Part shown: in pieces, positions 10,628-23,636 of the stretch
Layout: every line of letters begins with the position of its first letter
Numbering within the stretch: position 1 is the first letter of the stretch
Assembly (NCBI GenBank): GCA_003255025.1
Contig: QANY01004990.1
Span: forward strand, 558,001 to 622,000
Length of the DNA stretch: 64,000 nt
Reading direction: 5' to 3'
From: Datisca glomerata
Taxonomy: Eukaryota > Streptophyta > Magnoliopsida > Cucurbitales > Datiscaceae
Position numbers and translations under genes: made by a program
The notes under the pieces: model-generated
What the model was told of the DNA's origin: nothing
The model's input: the letters and a program-made list of their open reading frames with translations, nothing else
The model's database searches: none

Positions 10628-13600
10628 ATGGCCTATGTTTCCCAGTCTAAAAACAGAGCAACAGCTTCTCCTAGTGAAGCTCTAAAATGCAACAATGATG
10701 GACACACCCATAACTCAACCAGTCATGTCTGCACCCAATTCTGTCTCTATTCCCTTTCTCTCTAATCATCTTCCTGCCTTACCAAGCATGCTACCAACAA
10801 ACATGGTAAGCATCTCTATTCGTCTCGACAGAAATAATTATACATTCTGAAAATCACAGATTCTCTCTATTCTTCGTGCCTATGACCTTGAGTCATATCT
10901 ACTTGGTACTCAACCAATTCCTGCAGAATTTATTCATAATCCCTTTGCTATTTCACTAACCTCACCAACTCAAACACTTAAGTCTGAATCACCATTTATC
11001 ACTAACCTCAAATTCATTAATTGGAGAAGAACTGACCAACACCACCTTAGCTGGTTATTTGCCTCGATAATTGAAGCAATGTTTGGACATGTGGTCAACT
11101 GTACAAGTGCTCAAGAAGTTTGGCGAGTTCTCGAACAAATGTTCACCTATCAAAGCAAAGGCACGAATTACAGCTTCGTTGTCAGCTCCAAACAATAAAA
11201 AAGAGCTCTCTCCATCAATGACTATATTCTCAAAATGAAGTCAATTGCAGATAATCTGTCCTCCATTAGCCAACTTATTACAGATGAAGATCTTTTGTTT
11301 TACATTCTAGGGAGCCTTGGATCTGAATATAATCATGTAGTTGTTAATCTCACATCTCGGTGTGACACTGTTTTATTATAAGAAGCACAATTCATGCTCC
11401 AAAGTCATGAAATGCGCATTGGGAAACTTCTAAGCACCAAATATATGGATGCCCACAACCCCAAAGCCAATGTAGTTACCTTCTAATGACGTCGTGTGAG
11501 TAATGGTCCATATACTCCTTTCAATTTTCATAGAGGCAGCTCAAGCAACTCAAGAGGTCGAGGAATGGGTCATGGAAGAGGGAGTAACAGGCCCATGTGC
11601 CAAATCTGTCGAAGAGTAGGACATTATGCCTCGACTTGTTAAAGTCGTTTTGACCCTAATTTTCAAGCTTCTAAGTCTTCCCAACAACAAAACTCTACAC
11701 TGTTTCAATCAAACACAAACTATGGCAGCATTAACGAGCACCAAGTGTCTTCACTGCTTCTACAGGCAACCAGGATGATAATGCATGGTACCTTGATAGT
11801 GGAGTAAACCATCACATAACTTCAGACCTGTCCAACCTGTCAATCAAAGGAGACTAATGGTGATGGTTGGTAATGGTAAGCTAATGCGCATTTCTCACAT
11901 TGGTAAAAGTAGTCTCCCCACAAATAATAAGTTCATCCAATTAACACTCAATCAAATTCTAGGTGTGCCCCTTATTGCCAAAAATCTTCTTAGCATATCC
12001 AAACTAACTAATGATAATCATGTTATAGTTGAATTTGATTTATCTTGCTGTCTTCTGAAGGACAAGACTACGAAGAAAGTGTTGTTGTAGGGTGCTCTAC
12101 ATGATGGTCTCTATCATTTCCCAATCCCTCCCTCCATCACACCACCAAAACCAGGATTGTGCAGAACTGTTTCTAGTTTTCTTGCTGCTCTAGCTGTGAA
12201 TAAAGCCTCCTTGTGGCACCTTAAGCTTGGTCATCCATCTGTCCCTGTCATGAGTCAATTTTTTAAGTCTGTAAAGGAGTATTTTAATGATGATTTACCT
12301 TTCTGTGACACTTGCACTCTTGGAAAGACTTATCAATTTTCTTTTCAGCAATCAAATAGGTAATGCTTTAAAGTCTTTTGATCTCCTACATGCTGATGTC
12401 TGAGGCCCTGCTCCTCATGATTCTCATTCTGGTTTTAGATTTTAATTAAGCATAATGGATGACTGCACACGTTTCACTTGGATTTTCTCTTAATATTCAA
12501 ATCTAAAGTAAAACAAACCTTCATACACTTTCTAAACTATATTGAAAGACAATTTCATAGCAAAGTTAAGTGTGTGCAAAGTGACTGGGGGTGAATTCAG
12601 ACCTCTTTTACCTGTTTTCTCCCAACTTGAAGTTATGTTTAGGAATCATTGCCCACACACTCATGCACAAAATGGAAGAACTGTACGTAAACACAGAGAC
12701 ATAACTGAAAATGGACTAAGTCTACTAGCTCACTCTAGATTACCTCTCAAGTTTTGGTGGGAAGACTTTGCCACTGCCACTTATCTCATCAACATACTTC
12801 CCACACCAGTATTGGCTCATAAAAGTCCTTATGAAATGATTTTCTGTAAAAAACCCAAGTATAATCACCTAAGAACATTTGGATGCTCTTGCTTTCCTTT
12901 TCTAAGACCTTATAATGCACACAAGTTTGCCTTTCACACCAAGAAATGCATTTTCTTGGTTACATATGTTTTGAACCCACTTCTACACGACTTTACATCT
13001 CAAACGATGTCAAATTTAATGAACTCAAATTCTCATATGCAGCTCTTACTTCTACTTTCCCCACTCCTCCTTCGCAAACACATGTGCCTGTCTACCCTTT
13101 TCCTACACAAGTATCAACCACATATTGTCTCCTTCCAAAACATCATGTGCAACCTCCAACCTCACTTTCTCAAGAGTCGTGCCCTTCACCAGTTTTAGTA
13201 AGGTCTTCTTCTCAATTTCAACATAATGCAGGTATCTCCCTATCTACTCCTTCTCCAACTTTTAGCTTTTCTACAACTGACACAACTTTTCCTCACTCAC
13301 CTTCACTTTTATCTCACTTCCCAATATCCTTTGCCCCTCCCCAAACTACTACTAATGTGACTAATGTCCATAACATGCTTACCAGATCCAAAACTAGATC
13401 CTTAAAACCTAAAGCTTTCACTACTATGCTTATCTGTTGTTCAAAACCTTACACTGTGCAGGATGCTATCAATGATCCCAACTGGAAAGCTTCCATGCTA
13501 GCAGAACTTCAGGCCTTGCAAGCCAACAACACTTGGATATTAGCACCACCAAATGCTAACCAAATAGTTGTAAAAAACAAATGGGTGTTTAGGATCAAAC

Positions 13601-14340
13601 ATAATCCAGATGGCTCCATTCACAAGTACAAAGCCAGATTAGTGGCAAAGGGGTTCCAACAACAGTTAGGGATCAATTCTCAGATCCAACATTATACAGA
13701 AGCTCCATTGACTCCTTGCAATACTTAACCTTAACAAGACTAGACATTGCATTCACTGTGAATAAGTTGAGTCAATTCGTGTCTTCTCCAACTTAAGACC
13801 ACTAGAAAGCCTGCAATAGACTGTTAAGGTATAGCAAAGGCACACCACATCTTGGTATCCATTTTAAACCAACATCCTGTCTCAATCTGGAGTGTTACAC
13901 AGATACATACTGGGCCTCTTCCTTGGATGACAGAAAATCAACCAGTGGCTTCTGTGTTTATCTTGGGGGAATCTCATAAGTTGGAGCTCCAAAAAGCAGA
14001 CTATAGTAGCCAAGTCTAGCACAGAGGCTGAGTATCGAGCCCTTGCTCTTGCCTGCACTAAAGTAATGTGGCTGCTCTCCCTGTTTTCTGAACTGAAACT
14101 CAAACAAAGCAAAGTACTAGTAATCTGGTAAGACAATCATAATGCTCTTTCTTTGGCCTCCGATCCAGCGTTCCACTCCCGTACAAAACACATTGAGCTT
14201 GACATTCACTTCATTCGAGACCAAATCAGTTAAAAAATAGTTGAAGATAGATATGTCCCTTCCTCTTCACAACTAGCAAACATCATGACTAAGCCTGTCT
14301 TCACTCACTTTCAAGGCAAGCTTAGTATGGTTTTACCTCC
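10628..14340 (+). pseudogene. copia gag-pol, broken and deleted
   Basis: Start at 10628 (MAYVSQ), with stops soon after. The gag zinc knuckle CQICRRVGHYASTC is at 11598-11639, the protease motif WYLDSG near 11786, the pre-integrase block LWHLKLGHPS near 12211, integrase C-terminal parts at 12640-13000, the RT start [11 protein letters not shown]...KARLVAKGF near 13580-13660, then an abrupt jump near 13675 to the block [13 protein letters not shown]. About 200 residues, including the YVDD catalytic centre, are absent. RNase H follows (KSSTEAEYRAL near 14005, [16 protein letters not shown] near 14180). Frames change repeatedly. No product is expected. Confidence 0.9.
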
Positions 14341-14345
14341 ATTTC

Positions 14346-14358
14346 GCTTGAGGGGGGT
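14346..14358 (+). promoter_or_regulatory. Polypurine tract of the copia element
   Basis: The purine-rich run GAGGGGGG lies immediately before the right LTR start, the usual primer for plus-strand DNA synthesis. Confidence 0.85.
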
Positions 14359-14774
14359 TGTTGGAGCACAAGCTCATTTATGCCACCTAGATAGTAACAA
14401 GTGTAAACTTTGTCCAAGACAACAACATTTTCCAACTCAACAAGCTTCTCTCTCTTCTACCTCATTCCATGACTGCAACTCTCTCATTGGTCAAGAGAAG
14501 CAACAACCTCATAACAAACTTGCTACAAGGCACTCAATGATTGGAGCTCCTCCCTAGCTAATCACACTTGCTATGAAAATCTGATTCCATCATCACTCTC
14601 GTGCTCCTTTCTCTCACGCAATAATCTTTTGTTTATTCCTAACAGATTTTCATTTTTTGTCCTTAGCTTAACAGATTCTTCTATCCATTCTTTTTATAAA
14701 TATAGAATCATCTACCTTGAAATCTAAGCTTGAGTAATATACATAAAATTATTTTACATTTTCTATCTTCAACT
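14359..14774 (+). repeat. 3' LTR of the copia element
   Basis: Starts TGTTGGAGCACAAGC and ends CTTCAACT directly before the target duplication TTATG. It is homologous throughout to the left LTR, with scattered substitutions and a few indels. Confidence 0.92.
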
Positions 14775-14779
14775 TTATG

Positions 14780-16555
14780 TGTGTAATAAATCCTCCAAAA
14801 AAATAGGAGAAAATGGGATCATTCTCCTACCATAGGGGAGATGACGACCATTCCTCTCCATTTTTCTATTTTATTGATAAAATTAATATTCTATTTTACA
14901 TCGGGTGGCCTATAAAGGCTTGGGTAAGGAATAAAATAAAGGCAAATGATATACATAATTTAAAATATTACTGAATTCTTGGATGACTCTCTCTCTCACT
15001 CTTTAATCTCTTGATCATCTTTCACTAATCAGTAACAAGATTATATTGGTATAGAGGAAAAAATAGTTTACAATATGAACATAATAAAATCCATATAAAA
15101 ACATAGGACAAATTTGAAAACACTACTGCATATATATATATNTATATATATTTTGGCAATCACACCTTTAAATTTTTCTTTTATTAAAATTAGGCCTCAT
15201 GTTACACAAAATTTGTTAGTGTAAAACATTTAAATAAAAACTTTGAATTTGCCTTCAAAACCATTTAATACAAACGAATAAATGGTTGGATGACTGAATT
15301 TATATCATAAAAAGAGAGTCTATTATTTGTTTCATACTGAGGAAAATTAAAAGTAAATCTAGTTGAAGTGTTAGATGATTTTTAGCAAATTATACATTTG
15401 AAGATGTTACTGCATAGAAATAGGAAAGAGTAATTAATTCTACACTGCCTACTTAAGTTATCATCCAATTTTAAAATGAGTGACATGTCAATATATTTAT
15501 ATATTGGTAGATGTTTTATTACTCGTTAAATTAGAAGATAATCTAATCTTAGTCATTGTAGAATAGTAATGAAGAAATACATGCACATAATGTACGTAAA
15601 CCTTAAATTTAACTGATTTTTTAAAATTTTTATAACAGATAGTAAATTTGAGTAATATAATTAAGAAACAGTGTGTTTTTTTTTTGCCTTTTCTTGTATG
15701 GGTCATGTTATCATGCTCAACGGGTTTTGTTGAACACTTAATATATTTGTTGGACTCTCAGAAGATATTTATTGAATCTTACGACTCCACATTTTTTAAA
15801 TCTCTAATACATTTATTGAGTCTCTTACATTTGTTTAACCTTTCCAATTTAGTTGTAAAACAATTCAACACATTTATTTCAATTTTCTTAATATAATTAT
15901 TAAATCTCATCAACATATTTATTGAACTGTTGTCTAAAAAAACACTCATAATATTAAATATTCTTTCTTTCTTCAATGCAAATTTGGGGCGTGGAGACTC
16001 GGAAAAACCAAATAAAACAAGAAAAATAACAATTCTTTGGTCAGCCAAAGTGGATTGCATCACTATCCAAAAAGATACCGCTATTTAACTATTTGGCGTA
16101 GACTGTATGTCTACAATCCAATAAGGTACCATGTTTTCCGGATTATGCTTCTAGCTAGCACCAACAATAGTTTGGTAATAGTTATATGGGTTCTACTACA
16201 ATACAGTCCTTATATTGTATGAGAATTTATAATTCTTCTTGATTCATGATTTCGGGAGTTAAATAAGATATGATCCAAAAGTAAATTTCATCTTTGTACG
16301 ATATAGTTCTTATATTCTAGGATATTCTTAGTTAAATGAGCGGTTAGTCTACGTGGAGTTCATTTTATATTTAGAAGTCTATCTTTCATTAAGTTCAAGA
16401 TTCAAATTTTCTTACGGATAATAATTTCTTTCTAATCAGTTTAATTTCATATAGATTTAAATTTTGAATTCTCAAACTAAAAATGTTTTTAATTAACTAA
16501 AAATAAATGCCGACATACAAATATAATTTAGATATCCCAACAAAAATCAAGTTTT
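14780..16555. other. AT-rich intergenic DNA, nothing recognised
   Basis: Contains a TA microsatellite with an ambiguous base (15130-15151). Short open frames on both strands at 15497-16222 are AT-rich and have no recognisable domain. Confidence 0.45.
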
Positions 16556-16559
16556 TTTG

Positions 16560-17345
16560 TTGGGCGAATGTTTGTGAGGAAGATAAATACTTGTGAGACA
16601 TTGCACAAAAGGAATGCCAAGATTTAACTTTTTCTCAGTGGTGCACTTACCACTGTGTAGAAAGAATGCAGAACCATTAGATCATTTGTTTATTTATTGC
16701 GCATTCTCTTCTAAATTGTGAAATAAGCTCTATAAATAGTTTGATTTGTGCTGGGTGATGTCAAGAGATGTGAACCCTTTTCTTTTGATCAACCCGTTTA
16801 ATAAGGGTGAGGGGAAGAGGAAGAGGAAGATTTGTTTATGGAGAGGTTCAATGTTGGCTGTTGTTTGTTGCATTTGGATAGAGGGAGACTTCATAATTTT
16901 TTAAAAATAATGAAAAAAATCAACTTTTTGGTTCCAACTATAAAAATGATTTTTTTATTTTGCAAAAATGGCCAATGCCCAAAGTAAATAAATAGTTTAC
17001 AAAAATTACACGGACATAAATATAATTTTTACATTATTCTGGTCATTTTTTAAAAAATAAAATTTTTTAATCATTTTTATAGTTTGAACGAGAAAATTGA
17101 CTGAAGACATCTATGTGATGTGGGATAATGTAAAATTTGTGCCATCTCAATGGGTTCAATCTTCAAAGTTTTAAAGGAAATTTCATTGTTTTTTGTCCTC
17201 TCAAACTGGATAGGAATTATAAATTGAGTAGGTTTCATAAATGAGCGTTATTGGGAATGGGAAAGCTTTGTAGCCTTGGAGTACTGAGGATTTCTTGTCG
17301 TCTTTTCTAAGTCCTTTTTATAATGAAAACCTTTGTTTCTTAAAA
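16560..17345 (+). pseudogene. LINE (L1-type) 3' fragment with zinc-finger RVT region and A-rich tail
   Basis: In broken frames the translation gives a Cys/His block of the kind found C-terminal to plant L1 reverse transcriptases (EPLDHLFIYCAFSS near 16670), then LWRGSMLAVVCCIWIER near 16840, then WDNVKFV...LNWIGI near 17120-17215. These are the usual last blocks of plant LINE ORF2. It ends with a poly-A-like stretch near 17340. Stops occur throughout. A small fold-back element sits inside, at 16917-17102. The 5' part is missing, as is normal for truncated LINE insertions. Confidence 0.65.
16917..17102. mobile_element. Fold-back MITE inside the LINE fragment
   Basis: The first 40 bases and the reverse complement of the last 45 match closely (both carry AACTATAAAAATGAT), so the element is almost a palindrome of about 185 bp. 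It separates two adjacent blocks of the LINE translation, which shows it inserted later. The target duplication could not be fixed by eye. Confidence 0.55.
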
Positions 17346-17349
17346 AAAC

Positions 17350-18780
17350 AATAAATGCCGGAAAAGGAAAAAATAGACAACATATATCAGAGATAATAAT
17401 GTTGTATATGAAGGAATAAAATTCGTTTTACCCTTTTTGTTGATAAATTAATAATTTTAACCTTGTTACGTGTACTTGCAAAATTATTGATATATTCAAT
17501 AAAATTGGAGGATTAAGAATGCGGATGATAGCATTGTGTTTGCCAAAAAGTAACCGCAAGGCCACCTTGTGGTCAATCCTATTGAATTACTAGTTAATAT
17601 AAATGTGTGTTATACGTATAAATGAATCTATTATATTTTTAATTATAATTATTATTTATAATTATGTGTTTATGTAAGTAAAAAAAATGCATTTAATACA
17701 ATATTTGTTTCGAACTTATGTGAGTAAGATAAAAAAAATAGTATATTATTTTTATTTATTGATACATTATTATTCAATCAAGTTGTAGAATCTCATATAT
17801 ATATTTTTAGAAAAAAATAATAATATAAGTATAGTGTGCTCTCAAAATTTAAAAGAAAATGTGCGTTATTAGAATTAAATAATCTATTTCATGTTTTATT
17901 TTTAATTTGATTTTAATTTTTCATGTCTACTGTAAATTTAATTTTTTTGTTTATAAATTTTGGGCAACTATATTTATGTAACATATTGATTATACTAACA
18001 TATAAAATATAACATAAATAATTTTTTTAAAAGTGTGTTATAATTGAATTATAAGTTTTTACTTTTCCTCTATATTAAAAATAATTTAGTACAAAAGTTG
18101 AGTTTTCTTTATATAATTTCTTAAATAACTTGCTAATTCATTTAAGTTATCAACTAAAACTAACTCAAAATATTTATTAATTTTTTTTTCTAAATTCATT
18201 AAATAGATGAATAATGTTTTAATTAATGCCTACTCGATCAATTTATTATAATTTTAAATATAATAAATTATTAAATGACACTTGTAACATATAATGTTAT
18301 TTTGGATAATGCATCAATAATAAATGGACAAAATTATCTAAAATAATTCTTATCTCGTCCCCTCTTTTAATATATTATAGATACAAATAATATAATTTGA
18401 TTTAATACTACAAAATCATTACTTCGATTATAAAAAATACAGTAGTTAAATTATTATTCCAAAAATAATTTGTTCATTGAATAGATTGTACTAATACACT
18501 ACAAAAATCACTAGTTATACATTACTGATATAATTCACAAAATTTTATTTTGAAATATGATATAAATCTTTATATTATGTTTAAATAATAATTTTTAAAT
18601 TAGATTTTGTCACTATAAAATTTTATTCATAAAAAATAACTATTATTTATAAACTATATCGTAGTTTTTTATATAATACGGTTATGAACCAGTGAGTGAT
18701 ATAATATTATTTAGAAATTAATAGTGCAATAATAATGATACATGGTGAAAAGTGGATACAACACTTGACAGCATATGAAA
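17350..18780. other. Very AT-rich spacer with one dispersed-repeat end
   Basis: No coding sequence. About 18320-18385 (AAATTATCTAAAATAATTCT...CCTCTTTTAATATATTA) resembles 49500-49560, so both are probably the right end of one dispersed non-coding repeat family. Confidence 0.4.
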
Positions 18781-18785
18781 CATAC

Positions 18786-18807
18786 ATACCAAACTTTTAA
18801 CGTGTGC

Positions 18808-18847
<40 letters not shown>

Positions 18848-18931
18848 ATAACAAATAGGCCATGACAATACCAAACTTTTAATGTGTGCATGTATATATA
18901 TAAGATAAAGATAATAAATAGGCCATGAAAT
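18786..18931. repeat. Direct tandem duplication built around a TA microsatellite
   Basis: Unit 1 (18786-18867) and unit 2 (18868 to about 18931) both run from ATACCAAACTTTTAA through GTGTGCATG, a TA run, and AAATAGGCCATGA. The TA run is long in unit 1 and short in unit 2, which accounts for most of their length difference. Confidence 0.8.
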
Positions 18932-19151
18932 CTATTATTAATCATAATCCTTTTGTTTCCATTAATTATAATTAATTATCAATCAACTACATTTATTATA
19001 TTTCTGATTGACTAATTCATAAAATATTTAATGCGCGTGGGATAATATAATTTAATAATAATGACATGTGTCACAGTGAAAGTTAGTGACTGATGACACA
19101 TGATGAAATGAGAAACTCTTCTACCCCTTTGTATATATATATATATAAAAG

Positions 19152-19735
19152 ATGAAGTTACGTCACCTCAATAGTAAATTTGGACAAATCAGCTTTATTT
19201 TTAGCCCAAATATGAGACAAGATACCAAAGACTATGTGCGGTCCATCTTGGCCATTCCGATTGCTCATTGCCATGTGAAATATGTAGGCCTTCTTCTATT
19301 TATGACGGGACGAAATAAGCAATTACTCTTATCCTCTATAAAAGATTGAGTTTTGAATAAACTCCACGCTTGGAAGGATTATCTGTTTTCTTGTGCGGGG
19401 AAAGGAGGTCTTGATCAAAGCAGTAGTCCAATCCATTTCCAATTATTATATGAGCGTGTTTGACTCCCAGCTGCTTTGTGTAAGGAACTAAACATGATGT
19501 GTGCTAAGTTTTAGTGGGGCTTTAACAAGAATAATAAGAAAATTCACTGGCAAAAATTGTGTACAACTTTATGGCTGATATCTGAAATTATTCAAGACTC
19601 GTGGCTTCCTCTTCCACTCCATTTTTAAGCCGTTTTCGAAGCTTTTTCTTAATCTAGAGGCACTCGTGCAGGAATTGATAGGAGAACATGAGGACTGGAA
19701 TGTACCTTTGATTAAAAGCTCATTCTGATTCTATT
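19152..19735 (+). pseudogene. LINE reverse transcriptase fragment
   Basis: The open part (19152-19349) and its frame-shifted continuation to about 19735 read like the region after the RT catalytic core of plant L1 elements: a YVGLLLFMTGRNK block, then a LNKLHAWKDYLFSCAGK block, then CAKFWWG-like and IHWQK-like blocks, and later a DSWLPLP block. Stops and frameshifts are present. It is a 5' and 3' truncated relic. Whether it belongs to the same insertion as 16560-17345 is unclear, because the block order along the strand is reversed. Confidence 0.68.
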
Positions 19736-19869
19736 AGTTTTTAAGATTATACTAATTATTAGACCCACTGGCTCTAGGCGCTTAAATTGACTAATTCTAT
19801 TATTATTTTTATCAAATTTTTTACTTTGCTAGCTTGGGATATTATTATTATTATTTTCAACCAAGTTTA

Positions 19870-20469
19870 CTTTCGGAGACCTCTCATTCGAAGTTTTTAA
19901 GTTAACCCTATGAGACTCTTCAACTCGTATGGCATTAATGGATAGAGTTAGGTTTATTTCTCCTTGTTTGTGTCTAAGAGTGTTGGCAACGTTGGTCCGT
20001 AGTTTATCTATGAGTCAAGAAACTTTAAAATCTTCTCAAAATATTGTTTCATTCTTTTTTGCTTTCCTCATAAGCTCTTTGAACTCATGGATTTGTTCTT
20101 CTATTAGTTTTCTGTCTACCGTCTTGTAGTTATTAAAGTTTGAGATCGTGAATCCATTTAATTCCTGCATTATCTAACCCATAATCTCTGCTTCCAAAGT
20201 ATCCCAAAGTTGCATGCAGATTTAGTAGTACTTTTGTATACATCATAAAGATGATATGATAAGGTACTTAAAATTCTATTATAGCAATGGTACTATATTT
20301 CTTCATTGGTCATCCAATTCGATAATTGCTGGCTATGACGAGTTTCATCTATAGCGGTACTCAAGTCTAAGACAATCAATCAATACTTTACTTGACGTTG
20401 CCATCTATGAAAATTACTTCCTTTAAAATTTTCAGGTTTCACATTATTCGTTTTCTCTGATCTCGCCAT
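19870..20469 (-). pseudogene. Antisense copia gag relic (UBN2/gag-polypeptide type)
   Basis: Read on the minus strand from an ATG at 20469, the translation begins MARSEKTNNVKPENFKGSNF and continues in mixed frames through a HRWQRQ block, YHLYDVY, and near the end a KQGEINLTLSINAIRVEE block. This order is typical of copia gag domains. Many stops occur. No zinc knuckle or LTR was found nearby, so only an internal piece remains. Confidence 0.6.
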
Positions 20470-20638
20470 TTGACTAAACTACTTAACAAGGGATTAAGAT
20501 TGACAAACAAGAAATATGAAATATTAAAAAAACAATAATTTCACTAACATCTCAACATAATAATTCTGTAAGAACTAATACCAAATATATATATATATAT
20601 ATAGGATATAAATTAGTTGATTAAAATGCATCTTTTGA
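20470..20638. other. Short AT-rich spacer with TA microsatellite
   Basis: A TA run is at 20586-20603. The CACTA element begins directly after. Confidence 0.6.
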
Positions 20639-20920
20639 CACTACAAGAAACAAAGGGTTTTAGCAACCAACATTTTGGTCCTTAAAGCCTCAAAAATTCA
20701 TCGTGAAAGGCTTTCACGGCGAACTTATGTTCGTCATGATTTTTTTCGTTTTTACTTCGTCAGCAAAGTTTTTCGCGATGAAATACGAAACTTGTCACGT
20801 TAGCCTTTAGCGAGGAAAAAAAAAATTGGTCACTGAAGGCTTTCACGACGAAAGTAAATGTTGGTAGCCAAAGGGTTTTCGCGAGTAAAAAAATTTTTGC
20901 CGTAAAAATTTTTTCTCGAC

Positions 20921-23636
20921 CAATATTTCTTTTCATCACAAAAAGCTTTCGCGACCAAAAAAAGTTTCATTGAAAAAACATTTTGCCGCCAATTTTTTTT
21001 GTCGCAAAATATTTTTGGCAACCAAAATTTACATTGTAAAATACTATAATGGCAATTAATATCACATGTAATAGCGATTAATATCATCAGAAAATTTTTC
21101 AAACCCGATATTTTTCTAAGAAATACATATGTTAATCATTAATATAGCAGTTCGCTACAAATTTTTTGAATCATTGCAGAATTTAGTTCACAAATGTATC
21201 CAAAGAAAAAAAGAGAGTATTTAAAGTTTGATGTTACAACTACAAAACTTAACAAATATTTTAAAGCTCAAGTTTCTATTGTTGAATCATCGTCAGGAGG
21301 TGGAAAACCATTTTGACAAGCCCAAGCGAGTAAGTTTTGTAGTTAGCTCTCCATCGACTTGATTTGTTTCTTTAATTCGACATTTTCAACTCCAATTCGA
21401 TTCGTTTTCTTGGAAGATGTCGGTGAGGCTCCATATCCAACACCTTTATTTCGCCTGAGGACTTCTTCAACTATCTCTTATTCGGAGCGAGTTGTGGCAT
21501 CCTCAGCGATAAGCCTATCTCGTAAAGCACACATACGTTCCTGTGCAGCATCACAGTGAGACAAGCTTTAAATTAAAACTAACACTATTATCTTTAGATA
21601 AGGAGCATCAATCAGAAAGTATTCAAACGTCATCAAACACGCTCAGATACAAGTTAATAAGGCCCCCCACATCCATGCTCACACACACATTGAAACTAAT
21701 ATTATTATCTATAGAAAAGGAGCATCAATTCAGAAAATATTCAAAAATCATCCAACACGCTTGGATACAAAGTGATAAGCCCCCAAACACATTAAAACTA
21801 ACAACATTATCTTTAGACAAAGAGCATCAATACATAAAGTATTCAAAAATCATCTAACACGCTCAGATACAAAGAGCCCCCAATACATTGAAACTAACGC
21901 TATTATCTTTAGACAAGGAGCATCAATTCAAAAGGTATTCAAAAATCATTTAACACGCTCAGATACAAAGTGATAACCCCTCCCCCACACACACACCTCC
22001 ACACACCCACACACACATTGAAACTAACACTATTATCAAGACAATGAACATCGATAAAAAAATATTCAAAAACCATCTAACACGTTCATATACAAAGTGA
22101 TATCCCCCCACGCACGCACACACACCCACACCCACACACATTGAAACTAACACTATTATATTTAGATAATGAGCATCAATTCAGAAAGTATTCAAAAATC
22201 ATCTAACATGCTCAGATACAAAGTGATACCCCCCCACACATACATTGAAACTAACACTATTATCAAGACAATGAGCATCAATATTTCTTTTCATCACAAA
22301 AAACTTTTGCGACCAAAAAAAGTTTCGTTGAAAAAACATTTTGCCACCAATTTTTTTTGTCGCAAAATGTTTTTGGTGACCAAATTTTACATTAAAAAAT
22401 ACTGTAATGGCAATTAATATCACCTATAATAGTGATTAATATCATCAAAAAAATTTTCAAACCTGATATTTTTCTAAGAAATACATATGTTAATCGTTAA
22501 TATAGTAGTTCGCTACAAATTTTTGAATCATTACAGAATTTAGTTCACAAATGTATCCGAAGAAAAAGAAGAGTATTTAAAGCTTGATGTTACAACTACA
22601 AAACTTAAAAAATATTTTAAAGCTAAAGTTTCCATTGTTGAGTCATCGTCAGGAGGTGGAAAACCATTTTGACAAGCCCAAGCGAGTAAGTTTTGCAGTT
22701 GACTCTCCGTCGACTTGATTTGTTTCTTTAATTCGATATTTTCAACTCCAATTCAATTCGTTTTCTTGGAAGATGTCGGTGAGGCTCCATATCCAACACC
22801 TTTATTTCACCCGAGGACTTCTTCAACTATCTCTTATCCGGAGCGAGTTGTGGAATCCTCAGCGATAAGCCTATCTCGTAAAGCACACATACGTTCATGT
22901 GCAACATCACAGTGAGACAAGCTTTAAATTAAAACTAACACTATTATCTTTAGATAAGGAGCATCAATCAGAAAGTATTCAAACGTCATCAAACACGCTC
23001 AGATACAAGTTAATAAGGCCCCCCACATCCATGCTCACACACACATTGAAACTAATATTATTATCTATAGAAAAGGAGCATCAATTCAGAAAATATTCAA
23101 AAATCATCCAACACGCTTAGATACAAAGTGATAAGCCCCCAAACACATTAAAACTAACAACATTATCTTTAGACAAAGAGCATCAATTCAGAAAGTATTC
23201 AAAAATCATCTAACACACTCAGATACAAAGAGCCCCCCCAATACATTGAAACTAACGCTATTATCTTTAGACAAGAATCATCAATTCAAAAGTTATTCAA
23301 AAATCATTTAACACGCTCAGATACAAAGTGATAACCACCCCCCCACACACACACCTCCACACACCCACACACACATTGAAACTAACACTATTATCAAGAC
23401 AATGAGCATCGATAAAAAAATATTCAAAAATCATCTATCACGTTCATATACAAGGTGATATCCCCCCCACGCACGCACACACACCCACACCCACACTCAT
23501 TATATTTAGATAATGAGCATCAATTCAGAAAGTATTCAAAAATCATCTAACATGCTCAGATACAAAGTGATACCCCCCACACATACATTGAAACTAACAC
23601 TATTATTAAGACAATGAGCATCAATAAAAAAATATT
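20921..23636. repeat. 1.36-kb direct tandem duplication inside CACTA 1
   Basis: Unit 1 (20921 to about 22278) and unit 2 (about 22279 to 23636) match at a constant offset of 1356-1358 bases. Each contains subterminal-type repeats, a transposase exon and part of the minisatellite. The joint falls inside a minisatellite unit, which suggests unequal crossing-over between a minisatellite repeat and the subterminal zone. This tandem copy is absent from CACTA 2. Confidence 0.85.
21565..22277. repeat. Intronic minisatellite, array 1 (about 7 units of 95-125 bp)
   Basis: Each unit contains GAAACTAACACTATTATC, GAGCATCAATTCAGAAA, AAAAATCATCTAACACGCTC, GATACAAAGTGATA and a C-rich CCCCCCACACCCAC-type tail. 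Unit length varies chiefly in the C/A-rich tail. Confidence 0.85.

Larger units (their letters stand above)
10169..14774 (+). mobile_element. Ty1/copia LTR retrotransposon, structurally complete ends, internally deleted
   Basis: Two LTRs of 418 and 416 bp flank a 3.8-kb interior and are themselves flanked by a perfect 5-bp target duplication TTATG (10164-10168 and 14775-14779). A tRNA-Met-type primer site follows the left LTR and a polypurine tract precedes the right one. Gag, protease, integrase, RT and RNase H remnants occur in copia order. Stops in gag and loss of the RT catalytic core make it non-autonomous. The LTR copies differ by roughly thirty changes by eye, so the insertion is not recent. 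Lineage is possibly Ale/Retrofit, by short LTRs and the KSSTEAEYRAL style of RNase H, but this is unproven. Confidence 0.92.

Noticed and set aside
16560..19735. A single LINE spanning both LINE-like blocks
   Set aside because: The C-terminal block (16.6-17.3 kb) lies before the RT block (19.2-19.7 kb) on the same strand, so one simple insertion does not explain them.
21359..23120. Plus-strand open frames that occur twice
   Set aside because: They are antisense to the transposase exon and minisatellite and are duplicated only because the DNA is.
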